This document shows positions 10,860 through 23,330 of a DNA stretch of 64,000 nucleotides, piece after piece. The DNA is from Helianthus annuus (Eukaryota; Streptophyta; Magnoliopsida; Asterales; Asteraceae), in the NCBI RefSeq assembly GCF_002127325.2, contig NC_035448.2, positions 6,844,915 through 6,908,914 on the forward strand. Direction: 5' to 3'. Both the position numbers and the translations under genes were made by a program. Position 1 is the stretch's first letter; every line of letters begins with the position of its first letter. Under the pieces are notes generated by a model. The model made no database searches and had not been told where the DNA came from. It worked only from the letters and a program-made list of their open reading frames with translations.

Positions 10860-12061
10860 TTATACATATTAAAAGAGAATGGTGATGAACAGTGTTTCTA
10901 ATAATTTAATGTTAACTTACTAATTTAATTTAATATATATAACTATAATATTATTTCCTAAATACAACAAAAGGAAGTGTCGGCGGTAATAGTGCTTCCC
11001 ATTCATTGGAGGAAAGGGGCGGCAAAGGAAATAGTGTCACTTCCCTATTGGCTTAATTAATTTATGATTTTATCCCGCTTTAAAATTACGTTTTTGCCAT
11101 CAGTTTAAAATTACGCATTTGCCCCTAGTTAAAAATAAAATGATGCTTTTGCTCCCAGCTAAAATTTTCAATTTTGCCCTCGGTTCAATATTACGTTTTT
11201 GCCCCATTTAAAGTTACAGTTTTGCCATTAGTTTCCAATGGGGGAATAGTGTCACGCAGCTTCCTGACACTCCCCCATTGGACCAACCAGTTAATTATTT
11301 TATACTCAGTTTAAAATTACGTTTTTGCCACCAGTTTAAAATTACGTTTTTGCCCCCAACTCAAAAAAAAATTATGATTTTACTCTCAGCTGAAAATTAC
11401 GATTTTGCCCTCGGTTCAAAATTACAATTACGCCCGCAGCTCAAAATTACGTTTTTGCCCCCCAGTTCAAAATAAAAATATGTTTTCATTAAAAATTATC
11501 ATTTTGCTCCTAGTTCAAAATACATTTATGCTTTTACCCCCAACTCAAAATTACAGTTTTGCACTCAGTTCAAAATAAAATTATGTATTTCCTCTAGCTA
11601 AAAATTACGATTGTGCCCTTAGTTCAAACTCATACAACGATATTGCCCCAAGTTAAAAATTACGAATTTGGCCCTACGCAAACTTACGAATTTGCCCCTG
11701 CTACAAATTTACACTCTTGCCATCACTTTAGCTTTTGGAAAATGAAGATTTTACCATAGTAAAAAAATATACAACATTGCCCTTAGTTAAAAATTACAGT
11801 ATTGCCATTGTTTTGATTTTTTAGCATAACTATAAAAGTTTTTTGTTTTAATCGGTTGACTCGATTTAATTGTTTTCCGTGTCAAAGAGCTGCCTAACAC
11901 TCGCTCATTATTCCTGACAAATTACTGTTTTGCCCTGTGCTCAAATAACGGTCTTCTCATCGTTTTAGTTTTTTTTTCCTAGCAAAACTATATGATTGTT
12001 TTTTTAATTGGTTGAGAATTATTCGACCATCGCCCCGCAACGCGAGCGGGACATCAACTAG
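10860..12061 (+). mobile_element. Helitron-like element with internal array
   Basis: The 3' end has a GC hairpin (CCCGCAACGCGAGCGGG, 12034-12050) and CTAG at 12058-12061 followed by T. The 5' end is presumed to start directly at the previous Helitron end (TTATACATATTAAAAG), which lacks the usual TC. The interior is dominated by the array described separately. Confidence 0.45.
11040..11800. repeat. Degenerate short-unit tandem array
   Basis: Units of roughly 35-45 bases built on AAAATTACGTTTTTGCC and CCCCAGTTCAAAATTACG repeat about 18 times with heavy drift. It lies inside the Helitron-like element. Short open frames here come from the repeat and are not genes. Confidence 0.7.
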
Positions 12062-12070
12062 TTAAATTTA

Positions 12071-12467
12071 GAGTAAAATGCTAACATCTTCCCTGAATTT
12101 TAATCATTTTTGCTACTCCAGTCCAAAAATAAATTTTATGTATTTGAGTCCCTAAGATTTCATTTTTGTTGTCATTTTCATTCATTTAGCAAACTGGATT
12201 ATAATTTTCTCTTAATGTCTCCCCTTTTTGTTGTTTTCCTCATTTAGTTAAAATACATTATAGCGTAAAATGACGATTATACCCTTCGTTTAAATGAGGA
12301 AAACGACAAAAATGAGAGAAGTTAACAGAAGATTCTAACTCATTTTGTCAATTGGATGAAAATGACAACAAAAATAAAACCTTAGGGACCCAGGTACAAA
12401 ACGTTTCATTTTTGAACTGAAGTAGGAAAAGTGACTTAAACTCATAGACCATTTTGACATTTTACTG
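12071..12467. mobile_element. Foldback MITE with 9-bp target duplication
   Basis: The ends are GAGTAAAATG and CATTTTACTG and much of the two halves is complementary. The direct repeat TTAAATTTA flanks it on both sides (12062-12070 and 12468-12476), a 9-bp target duplication as in Mutator-like elements. Related copies lie at 46311-46706 and 54253-54653. Confidence 0.75.
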
Positions 12468-12480
12468 TTAAATTTATATA

Positions 12481-12735
12481 CTACTCCTTTCGTCCCATTA
12501 AAAGTGTCCTAATTTGAATTTTCAAAGTCTTTATTTATAAACTTTGACCTTAAATAATTTTGTTTGTGTTAGATAATATTTGATGAAAGTTATATGATTT
12601 GTGTTTTACAAGTGTTTTTGTCGGGTTAATTTTTATCAAGTTTTATGTAACAAAAAAAAATATAATTAAAGTCAAAGTTTATAAATAAAGACTTTGAAAA
12701 TTAAAAATATGACACTTTTAATGGGACGGAGGTAG
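12481..12735. mobile_element. Stowaway-like MITE
   Basis: The terminal inverted repeats read CTACTCCTTTCGTCCCATTA and, from the other side, CTACCTCCGTCCCATTAAAA. TA flanks both ends. CTCCGTCCC-type ends with TA duplication are typical of Tc1/mariner Stowaway MITEs. Confidence 0.85.
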
Positions 12736-12737
12736 TA

Positions 12738-14389
12738 GTTTTATTTGACCAAGTTAGTAGTTGAGTTGATGGCATAGAATGTTGGACAAATAATAGCCCG
12801 TGAAATTTGAACACGAGACATCAAAATCTAGACCATATTTGATATATGTATGTGTGGGTGGGGGTGAGATAGGAATAATTGAATAAAGCAATATCCATTT
12901 TTTGAAGTCATTAAAAACTAAGATACCAAGACCGTTCAAAAATTTTGCTTTCGTGGGTGGGGTGGTCTTGATATCATACCTACCATGAACAACGGTTTCT
13001 TTTTTGTTTGTGAATTTGCGGTGAATAATTTAAGTCATAAAAATCATAATTAAAAAGAAAATATTTATTTAACTCAACGCTTTTTGGGATGTCTAAGAGC
13101 TCTTGCTCATTCAACCTATGTTATGATCTTATTCATCTTACTCGCCATTATTATTTAGTTTATAATATGATTGATAATTTGATATTTGTAACTTTAAGAA
13201 AGTTACTTGCTACTTAAGATTTATATTATCTAAAATTCATATAACCATTTTACACTATCTAAAAACATTACATAATATAAAATATCCACCAAAGTCCATA
13301 ATCTTTTGCAATTCTTTTGGCAGTTCGACTAATTCAACTTTCTTTATTGCTAGGTGTACTCGCAATCTCTAGGGTTACTCGCAATCTTTGTATACACTGT
13401 AACCTAAAATATTCAATAATGATCATTTAGTCTTTTACCATTCAACAAGGTGGTTGGTTTGATCATCATTATTTTCAAATATTCTCTTTTGGTTGTCTCT
13501 TGGTTTTGAACGATCTTCTTTTCCTTCAACTGGATCTTTTTCAACCGAATCTCGTTAAATTTTGTCAATTAACCCATTAAGGATTCCATGTTTTGGCCGA
13601 TATTGTGTACACTTGACGTTGATGCCTGTTTCCTATGATTCCCCCAAGCGGGCGTTATGGTTCTTCTGTTGCTTCCTCGTCATGTAAGTCATTGAGATTT
13701 ATTTGACAATCTGCATATGAACCACCTGTGATACCCTCATATGTATCTGTTCTTTTCTGGTTGTTGTCATCGAACTTAAGATTTTCAATCCTCATATCCC
13801 TGCACTTCGAGCACACCATATGCATTGTACAATAATTTTTCTGTTGCATTGTCTAGTTAAAATTGTGTTTGTACTTGTGAGTTTCCTAAAAGCTAATATT
13901 AAACTAATTATTAATACTAGGGTTAGGATATAATAGGAAGTTTTTTTGGCTAGGAAGGCTAGAAAGTAATCTTGACCATCAATTGATTTAATCAAGGACT
14001 AAGATTAAATGAGTGAAATTGAAGAGGAAAAAGAGGTGCGTGGGTTTGTGTAAGGGCATTTTAGTCAATCTAGGATAATAGTTTCTCTCTCATCCAATTC
14101 CCCCCATTTTTTAAACGTTAATAACTTTTTCATACGACATTATTTTTTTTATAAAAATTGCACAAAAAACGAGCGTTTTTTTACCTTTAAAACGAGTATA
14201 CTATTGCTATATTTTCGAAAAAAATTAGAAAACCCAGTTGCGTAAAACACAATAGACAAAAAAACGTAAAAAATGACTTTTTTCTAAAACGCAATGCACA
14301 AAAAACATAAACAAAAATGTCTTATTTTTAAAACGCAATGACCAGAAAACCAAAAGAAATATCTTATTTCAACAACTTTTTGCGACATT
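12738..14389. other. Gene-free DNA with decayed minus-strand frames
   Basis: Two short overlapping minus-strand frames at 13655-13995 share DNA in different phases. One includes MHMVCSKCRDMRIENLKFDD. I do not recognise either, and neither has a convincing gene context. They could be remnants of the CACTA element ending at 14884. The rest is AT-rich. Confidence 0.3.
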
Positions 14390-14884
14390 TTTTTAATTTT
14401 TGTGGCTAAATTAAACTTTTTAGTGACTATATAATAGAAACGACCACACCTACAGTAAAATCAAATGGCTATATAATAGAAACGCTCACATTTACACTAA
14501 ACTCATGTGGCCGTTGATACCGTTTAGCCACATTTAATGGACCATTTGCTTGATCACGTAACCTTTTTGCCACATTTTTTTTTAAATTGATGTGGCGAAA
14601 ACAAACTTATTAGTAACCATATAATAGAATTGGCCACACTCATAGTAAATTCAGGTTGGCTATTGCTACCCCTTTAGCCACACATACCGGACAAAATGAT
14701 TGATTTTCAGTAAGACCTTTTAGCCACAGTTTATGTTGCTACGGCCACACATAAGTGAATGTGGTCGTATGATACCTACGATGACTCGACCTTTGGTCAC
14801 ACTTGACCTGAGAAAAAAAAAGTGTGGCGAAAGGCGTATGGTCACACTTTTTTTATGTGGTCGTAAGCATTTTTTGACGTAGTG
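14390..14884. mobile_element. CACTA (En/Spm) transposon terminus
   Basis: Read from the right end on the minus strand it begins CACTACGTCAAAAAATGC. Behind the end lies a subterminal array of GTGGC and GCCAC motifs in both orientations (TTTAGCCACA, ATGTGGCCG, GGTCACAC), which is the CACTA pattern. I found no matching left end, so this is a partial or deleted copy. Confidence 0.65.
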
Positions 14885-17800
14885 AGCGCCATTCGTCAAA
14901 TTATGGTGTTTATTCAATTATGTTTATTTTTAGTTCTTTTGTATGGAATTGTGTTTGTTTACTCTAACTGAGGTGTTGTATAGTGTATGCATTTTTTGTT
15001 TCAATTGGTAAAAACCTACTATCAATAGCCACATGATGTAAAAACTCGTTGTATGCAATTTATTTGGTAAAAACTTGCTTTCATGTTTGGTGTATGCAAT
15101 TTATTTGTTAATTGCCAATAGCCCACAAATGTGATCAAAACCTGCACAAAACAAAGTTTAAAAAACCTTTCTCCGCCTATCCAACCTGTAAAGTGTATAC
15201 CTCTCTTCATTATCTGGAGGATTATCCATGGTGCGTGTGAGGATTGTTAGGGTTTTTTGAGTTTAAATTCGGATGGTTGTGTGTGAGAAGATGAGGAGAC
15301 GATTGAATGGGTTGCATATATTAACTTGCGATGTTTCTTTTACAGGAGAATACATGTATTTCAAAATTTAAATAAAAAATATAAAATGCTAGTTTTGCTC
15401 CTCACATGAGGAGCACATAATTGGTCTTAACCAAGAAAATGAATAAAGGTTAGTGTAAAGGACATGTGGTATGCAAAAGTTTCAAATAAAGAACATATGA
15501 GGTAATTTTTAAAAACAAAGTACATAGAGTGTAACTTGATGTAAAGTTAAAGAATTTGTGTAATTTAGTCAAAGAATAACTAATACAACCAAGTGTTTTG
15601 GTGTAAATAAATTGAAAGTTATTATTCATTCAATCAATAACAACTAAAATGTAAAGAGAAATCCTATGATGAAATAATTTCTTAAAAGTGTTTGTTACAA
15701 GATTGACGTTTACCAACTTTCAATTTAGTACAACAAATGTGGTATGCTTCGAGTGGGTTTAAGAAAGTGGATGTTAACTGTACATAATGACTGCAACCTT
15801 GTCAAGAGTCAACCACACAATCCTAAAAATATAAATATCTAAGATATCATAAAAATAGCATGTGTTATTATTTTTTACGTATTACTTTATAGAATGGTGT
15901 TTGTTATATTTTTGTAATAAACTTAATAATATGTCAATATTTGATTATTGAAAAGGTATTAAACATTTATAGCTGATGAAACCTGTTAAAATTATAATAC
16001 ATACACACACTACATTACACACATAAACATACTAGAATCACAAAGAAACAGAGATTGGGGAGTGATTATTAACCAATTTTATCGAGTGCAACAATGCATA
16101 CGTGATATGTGTTAAACTAAAACAATATAGAACGACAATTCACACTATCTAATTCTACTAATAACTACACATTTTTTTCTTCACCATGATGATTAAACCC
16201 TCACCATTTGGATACAAAGTTTTACCTAACGCATTTATAACGCTAGAGTGCTTGATCAAAGGCTCTTCGATAAAAATAAAATAATTTTATTAAAATGATA
16301 GCATTGTCAATAGAAATCAATTTTCAACTGATTTCGGTTATCCATAATCTTATGCTATCTATTTACTTTTTTTTAAGATATATGTAGTACTTATTTTACT
16401 TCATTTATATAGTGACAATAATAGACTACAAATGTTTTGATACATTAAATGTGGCCATTGGGCATGGTTAAGTTTGACTTGGGTTGACGGTTTTGATTAA
16501 AACACGGAAAAAAAGTGGACCAAAAAGTAAGAAAAAAAAGGGTCAAAATAGGCATGATGGAAAAAAGAAATGGTATATTCCAGAGGATAAACCTCCACTA
16601 AACCCCCCCTAGTCTCGTGGGTTCTTCCTAGTTTTATAATGGGTCTCACGCACTACTCATAGATGGACTCTTTTAAGACCAGGCCCAAAAGGGTAATCCT
16701 TAATCTCTATGACCTATCCATCAAAAGTACGGCCACAATTTTTCTTTATTTTATTCCTTTAAACTTGTACCAAATGCCAAGTGTTTACTCCATAAACATG
16801 GATGAAAATGGGTCGGATATAATTTATATAATTTTAGTTTCATACTTGATTATAAAATGGTTCCGTATAAATCATATACCGAGTACTATTTACTCGTCAG
16901 ATTCGTTGGTATTTATTGGTATCATCTAATACCGTACATGTCTAAATCCGTGAATCTGTTTAAAAATTAATCTCATATTTAAATACTCATCTCAAGTATT
17001 GTTGGTTTCCTTATTGCATTTGAGTTCTTTTGTGATCCCTAAATGTCATTCTTCATCACTCACTTGGTAGAGCCACTCGATACACTTAGCAAAACCCCGT
17101 ATTGTGTATAACAATGTATGACTGATAATTTGTGTATGTTCGGATATGAGGGTTGTGGTTGATCAATGAAAGAGTAACTTATTGAACAGTTTCATCAAAG
17201 ATATGCGACCGCATAAAGAGGACAAATTAACACAATGAAGATGGTAAATCATCACAAAATCTGTTATCATCAAATTAGTGGTTACAAATTACCCACTCCC
17301 CCTCACCCTGACTAAAAACAACTGATGACATAGACTGACATCCACATATCTAACTAACTGAATGATTCTCAATTGTTATAAAACAATTTATCATCTTACA
17401 AAACTTACAAAACAACTGTTAATTACAAAGTATATAATAAGTATTCTAATAAACAACTAGATTACAGTTGTTTCTTTATAATAATTCTTTCAAGCAGCTC
17501 TTTGTTCATATTTTCAACAGTTGTTTCTTCCAACAGTTCTTTGGTCTCTATCAGTCGTTTAATGAGAAGATTAGTTCTTTAAATCCTTGACTCGAATCTT
17601 TATTAAGTGTCAAGAACAATTTATATTAATAAGTTATTTACTTATTTAGCCTTAGCTTGATTAGTTCTTTCTAGGATTGAATAGTGTAAAATTTCTAAAT
17701 AGGTCAAAGTTAATCAAAATATAAAACTTCATTACAATAATGTTATGTGACTTTTTAACATGGAAAACACATTCTAATACTTGTGTTTATAAATTTTAAT

Positions 17801-18529
17801 TGATTCTTGTTATTTAGTAATGACTTCATATTGTATTATGATATTATCTATTATAAAATATGATATTATCTTCGGTTAACATAGAATAATTGGACATTCT
17901 TTAGAAACTACAATTCAAAGTGTGATGTTGCATTCTATCGAGTAAACTTATATTGAAATCGCGTGGAAAATAAGAGATGGGTGAAGGGTATTATCAAATA
18001 ACAAACACGAAGTGATGCCACGCCTTCGACTTCGACTTCATCCATATCCATTATTGTATATGATTACATGTAAAGCTAATTAACAGACGAAGTTGCCCAC
18101 TTTCTTATTCGTTTACTTGTCAATGTATTTTAAAGCTTTAATCATTTTATCTCAAACTTTATTTGACTTTTTTACCAATAAGTGTACTCCAAATATGTGA
18201 AACACATTTTTGTGATTTTGATTTGACATTAAAGCATTTACAAAATGTTAGCACTAAGAACACCACATGTTAGCAATCACTATTGGTGTAGTAACCTAGG
18301 GTTTGTATTCATGGTTGTCACTAGACATGCCAAGTGTATTCTTATTGTTTGATATTTAGATGTTAGTGTTTTATTGCTTTCAATAGTTACAATTGGATGC
18401 ACAATAAGAGATAAAAAAATCACACTTCATATAAAGTAAATACAAACATAGCTTATAACAACTAATACATGTATTATTACTTTTATACATTATTTATGTC
18501 ACATATATGGCCTAGTACGTTCGTCAAAA
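14885..18529. other. AT-rich intergenic DNA, no gene seen
   Basis: About 3.6 kb with no coding frame that resembles a protein, no RNA gene and no clear terminal inverted repeats. It may be very old transposon DNA. Confidence 0.4.
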
Positions 18530-18836
18530 CCAACACAGAGAATTGGTCTTATAAGTGCAGTTTCTGTCGAGTAACTGTGCTTTATCAATTCTGTCAAAAA
18601 AATCCAAGTTACAAGATGAAGTGCAGATTTCAGCTAACTTGAGAATGACAAGGGACCAAAGTGCCCCTTGTGTAATATGTTTACATATTTGGGACTAGAT
18701 GTGGTCCGTAGTAGTATTGAGGTACCTCAGACACACATTGGTCTGAGTATATTGTTCTGTAAATAGTATTAGTTGTCCAGAGTATTGGTGTAGCCCTATA
18801 TATGGGTTTGTTATGTTGTAATGTAATAGAGACACT

Positions 18837-18877
<41 letters not shown>

Positions 18878-19191
18878 TTATAAAAAGAAAGCTAGGGTTT
18901 AGATCTATGTGATATATGGGTTTGTTATGTTGTAATAGAGAGACTTTTGAGAGTTAGAAGTTTTGAGAGAGAGAGAGAGAGAGATTATAAAAAGAAAGTT
19001 AGGGTTTAGATTTATGTGATCTATACCAACTTGTAAAGGATGTGTACTCTCTTGGTATTGTAAATCTGTAATAATTGATTATTATGAAAGAGTTTCTTCT
19101 ACACTTTCTTCTATGTTTTACGTTTTACGTCTTGATCAAGTGCAATGTTTTCGGTGTTCATCATCGCTGTAGAAGGTCACGGGGACTTAAC
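18530..19191 (+). repeat. LTR-like sequence with internal duplication
   Basis: It has a TATA-like CTATATATGGG near 18795, a leader of about 300 bases, and an end in TTAACA, resembling a solo copia-type LTR. Boundaries are uncertain and no primer site follows. Inside, about 110 bases with ATATGGGTTTGTTATGTTG, a (GA)n run, then AGATTATAAAAAGAAAG and TAGGGTTTAGAT are present twice (about 18797-18912 and 18913-19020). Confidence 0.35.
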
Positions 19192-19393
19192 AATTCTAAA
19201 TAGTTCTCTGTGGATTCTGGGATGCCTTTCTTCAATCCAAGGGCAAGTAAAGCCTTAAGGTTTTAACCCCCCAAGCCAATGGGATCGCCATAACATGCCT
19301 TAACGGAGCTTTTTCATGCACAACTACTCAAAGCACAAAAATATACATGAACCTCATAGCACATACGTTAGCCATATAATTGTGATCTCGGCT

Positions 19394-19634
19394 TGTTGGG
19401 TTTTGTGAAAGGCCAGAAATAATCAAAGATTCAATGGTAAGAGGAGTAGTGTTGACGAGGTCTTTAGCGAAGTTAGGGTGGTCAGTTTCTTTTGGTTCAA
19501 ACATAGGGCCAAGAATGGCAAGTTAGATTGGAAGGATTGGTGTAAATTTGTGAATATGTAATCGTTTTGTTTTGTTTTTGCCGTCCCGGTTTTCGGGTTC
19601 GGTGTTATTTAATGAAGTTTACGTTTCAAAAAAA
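19394..19634 (+). mobile_element. 5'-truncated LINE 3' end
   Basis: A reading frame with ARNNQRFNGKR, FFWFKHRAKNGKLDW and KDWCKFVNM ends at TAA 19559-19561. This matches the C-terminal tail of plant L1-type reverse transcriptase proteins. It is followed by a short 3' UTR and a run of A at about 19627. One in-frame stop lies near its start. 5' truncation is usual for LINE insertions. Confidence 0.7.
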
Positions 19635-20920
19635 TGTTGTATATAACTAGAAATCCTTGAAAATTATGATATATTCAAAAATTATGAAAAAAAAAATAAT
19701 GTTGGTTTCCATCATATGTAAAAGGAACACAATCCCTTTTTAGGAAGTCCATCACTTTGCAAAATGTATATATGTAAGGAACACATTCCCTATTTAGAAA
19801 GTGTAATTACACCCGCCAATTAAACGAACGGTCGCCGCATTCATTTACTTGCCTTGCAATAAATCAAATCAACAAGATGGAAATATATTCTTTTAATCTT
19901 CACCAAGAAACAATGGCTCCTTAGTGTTGTGTGGGAACTATATGAATCATCGACATTTTTAACGTATTTAAAAGCTTATTTGACTAATGTGATTCCTTCT
20001 CCACTTGCTATGATCCCCCTTCATTTTTCTTGTGTATTTTGAAGTATTTTAAATTCATTTGATATTAGCTTTAACATAAGAACGAATATATGTGTTTGAC
20101 AATCAAAAAACAAAAGTGGGTCGGCTTTTTTTTAAAGTATAATGAAAAATCACTTGATATTTTGTAGATGCTATTGGGTGTGATGAGTTAGTTGGGAGCA
20201 ATGTTAAACTTGTGTTTGTTCTACATTGTTTACTATGTAGGCTCATGTAGTCATGTTAATTATGATGTTATCCACCTTTGATTCTTTGTTAAGCTAACAC
20301 TTTTTACTTATAACTCGTTTTTGTTATTTTTGGGAATATTTTATGTACAGCTGAGAATCCCGGATTGGGATTCTTAATTTCTTTTGCAACACGAATAATA
20401 TTCGGTTCGTTTAATTTCAAGCCCCACCCAAAACTCGAAAATATCTCATTAAAAGCTTTATAACTAATGGTTGGTTCGACTTAATTTTTAGTCTTAAATC
20501 CCCCTTGGTTTGTGACGAGCCTTGATCCGGCCACCCGTCTAAATCCTTAGAATGACATGTTTTAAAGCCTGTGATCCTTCACATAACACAATACAAAGAA
20601 TAAGGTAAGATAGAAACCCCTTAATAATAAAAGAAATATCGTATGTAGAATAATACATGAGAAAAGCGAACGACATGTTTGTGTGTGTACTCACTTTAAT
20701 AATAAATCATTGCATGTTTGTGTGCTAGTGTGTGTGTATATATATATATATATATATTCACGTGTTTGTATGTTTGTGTGTATTTCATGCATGTATATGT
20801 GTGGTTGCATGTTCTTATTGTTGCTGATTCGGTGGCATCAATTCATGTTAGGTAACTAGATTAATTTGAATTTTGGTTTCGACGAACTTGGGTCCAAGAA
20901 GTAGCACCTCTGACGTGACC
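19635..20920. other. Intergenic DNA with (TA)n and TG-rich tract
   Basis: No gene is seen. A GTGTGTGTATATATATAT tract lies near 20720-20757. Confidence 0.5.
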
Positions 20921-20923
20921 TTA

Positions 20924-21244
20924 GGCTGGGTGGTGTGGTTTCACGTCCCTATGGGCTTTATCACGTCACGTAAGCGACACATAAATGGGGGGCTTTATCG
21001 TTAAGTTGCACGGTGTGGAATAACCTCCCCTATAAAGCCTCTTTTAAGTTTTAACTATATTAAAAAAATGTAAATAAACTCAAATCTGATTGGCTCAAGC
21101 AGCAGGCATCATCCCCTTCTTCCTCTTCACGCACAATATGGCTTTGGTGGAGGCCAAGGATAGTGCCCCCTTGTCAGAGGCGAGATGGTGTAGGGTCACC
21201 AAAATAGGTGAGGTGACAGGGACATGAAACCACACCGACCAGTC
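20924..21244. mobile_element. PIF/Harbinger-like MITE
   Basis: The inverted ends read GGCTGGGTGGTGTGGTTTCA and, from the right, GACTGGTCGGTGTGGTTTCA. Both ends are flanked by TTA (20921-20923 and 21245-21247), the PIF/Harbinger target duplication. Confidence 0.8.
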
Positions 21245-21247
21245 TTA

Positions 21248-22424
21248 GAGCAATGTGGTATCTTAAAAATGATACATTTGATCCATACCAAACCAACACA
21301 TTTTACAATGTGTAACGGATGTAATTCGTTTAAAACAAATATTCTACTAATTATATAATTAAGCTCTTAATGACAATTTGTTCGTTAATGGTTCTAATAG
21401 AAGGTATTTAGTATTTACTACTCAGTACTCACAAAGTTAGAAGTATCAAGTATGTGTAACGATTTTAAATAATAAATACTTTTCGTAAGTGGTTGTAATA
21501 CTACAAATAGTATTTTATATATAAATTGGGTGAAATATTTGGCTGGTGCAAATAGCTTGCTTGACTCTGCCACGGGAACATTCTAAGCACATTCTTGGCT
21601 TCCAAACTCATTCACTAGTCAATACACTTGACGGTTACCATTTTTTCCATATTAATTTTCCTTTAAATTAAAGTTTACTGAATTTTAAGGGAAATTAAAT
21701 TTTAATAATTTGCACCGATCAATATTAATTAGAGATGCAAAAATAACTGAGCTCGACAAATATACCCGAAACCCTATCCTATACCCATGAAATACTTTTT
21801 TTTCTCAATCTCATACCTAGTCACATACCCGTCGAGTATCGGGTATACCCGTCGAGTAAGGTTTTGGGTATACCCTTCGAGCTCGGATATTTTTGACATC
21901 CCTAATTAATCTCGGTCAATTGATTAAAATTGAGATTATGAAAATCCAATTTTCCAATTTAAAAAGTAAATAAAATTTAACATATTAGTGTTCTCTCATT
22001 GATTTAGCAATGCATCATGTTCCTTAATTTTTTATAATTACAAATAATATATATATATTAATATTAAAATTAATAATATATAATTTTTTGAAAGAATTAG
22101 TAGATATTGAGTAATCTTACGGTGACTTCCCACATAATTGTTGATTCAAAATACCGTCACGCAAATGCTCCAAATTGACAATGCAAATACCAGGTCGAAC
22201 ACTTCCATGCTGATTTGGCATGGCACAGTGTTCAAATGACTAGCAGTATGGGGCTCACGCTTGCAATGCATTTGCGGAATGAGGGTCGGCACGGCCTTCC
22301 CTCCTCTCCCCCAATGCCATCTAACCATCTTGCACCCCCAATTCTATAGCATTAACATCATATATGAAAAAAAAGTTTTATTATAAATAAAATGAACCAG
22401 ATAATACAAATGAAAGAACCAACC
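21248..22424. other. Gene-free DNA with one likely MITE
   Basis: At about 21730-21907 AGAGATGCAAAAAT and ATTTTTGACATCCCT form imperfect inverted ends around GGGTATACCCGTCGAG repeats, probably a short MITE. Short frames near 22150-22330 are not recognisable. Confidence 0.4.
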
Positions 22425-22609
22425 CAGGGGCGGAACCAGGGGGGTCAAGAGGGTCCGTTGACCCTCCAGTCACCGGAACTTTTTGAATTTTTATTTATAA
22501 ATTTTGAGTTTTTGAAGATCAAACTTAGAGATGGACCCCCTAATTTGAACCAGTATAGAATATAAGCTTACGACGACCCCCTAACTAAATCGTTCTGGTT
22601 CCGCCACTG
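22425..22609. mobile_element. hAT MITE with perfect 8-bp target duplication
   Basis: The ends are CAGGGGCGGAACCAG and CTGGTTCCGCCACTG. The 8-bp sequence AACCAACC flanks both sides (22417-22424 and 22610-22617). That is diagnostic of hAT insertion. Confidence 0.9.
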
Positions 22610-22617
22610 AACCAACC

Positions 22618-23330
22618 AAATTATAAGTCTGTGTGTTAAGATTTCATTTTTATTCACGGTCACGTCAAAAAGCAATTGTTACATCAGTAGTGTCATGTAA
22701 ACATAAGCTCCCACTCATTTATTTTCACTTTTGTGTATAATAGTTTGATGTAGAAATATAATTAAAAAATAAACGGTGAACCGTGATTGGTCCATATACG
22801 AGCCCCCACACAGTCTACTTCACGTCGTGACCCCCCCCCCCTCTCCCAACGGTGTTTCACGTGCATCACACTTAATCCAATCACGCCCCCTTGGAGCGGT
22901 ATTTCATGCCCCAAACACCACGTGGCATAAGCGTCATTGCATAACATATAGACTAAGAACATTTATGACTCTATTACTAAATTATATAATTATAGATATT
23001 AACAATTATGTTATTCTAACCTTGTTTTATTAAAGTTATCCTATACATCTTTAAATAAAATCAACGATACATATACATTAAATTATAATGTTAGTAACTT
23101 TTCAAATATAATTTGGAGGGACAAAAGCTAGCCAGGTGTTTTCTCCCATTTTGTACAGTATCAAAAACAAGTGCAACTTTAAATCCCCAAACTACCCCTA
23201 ACCATCCCAACAACTTTCCAATTCTACCCTTCATTACCACACCCCTATATAAACCCAAACCCCTTCATTTCCAAATTACCACCAAACCAACTCTCAACAT
23301 CCACCACCTTTTCTCACACACAAAAACCTC
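22618..23330. other. 5' flank of the sulfate transporter gene
   Basis: AT-rich DNA with a GC-rich patch at about 22790-22930 that contains a C run and CACGTG-like words (CACGTGC, CCACGTGG). The G-box-like words could act in the promoter, but that is speculation. Confidence 0.4.
23246..23253 (+). promoter_or_regulatory. TATA box of the sulfate transporter gene
   Basis: TATATAAA lies 78 bases before the proposed start codon in a C-rich leader, a normal plant core promoter spacing. Confidence 0.7.

Noticed and set aside
11040..11800. CRISPR-like array
   Set aside because: This is a plant sequence, the units drift without conserved repeat and unique spacer structure, and no cas genes exist.
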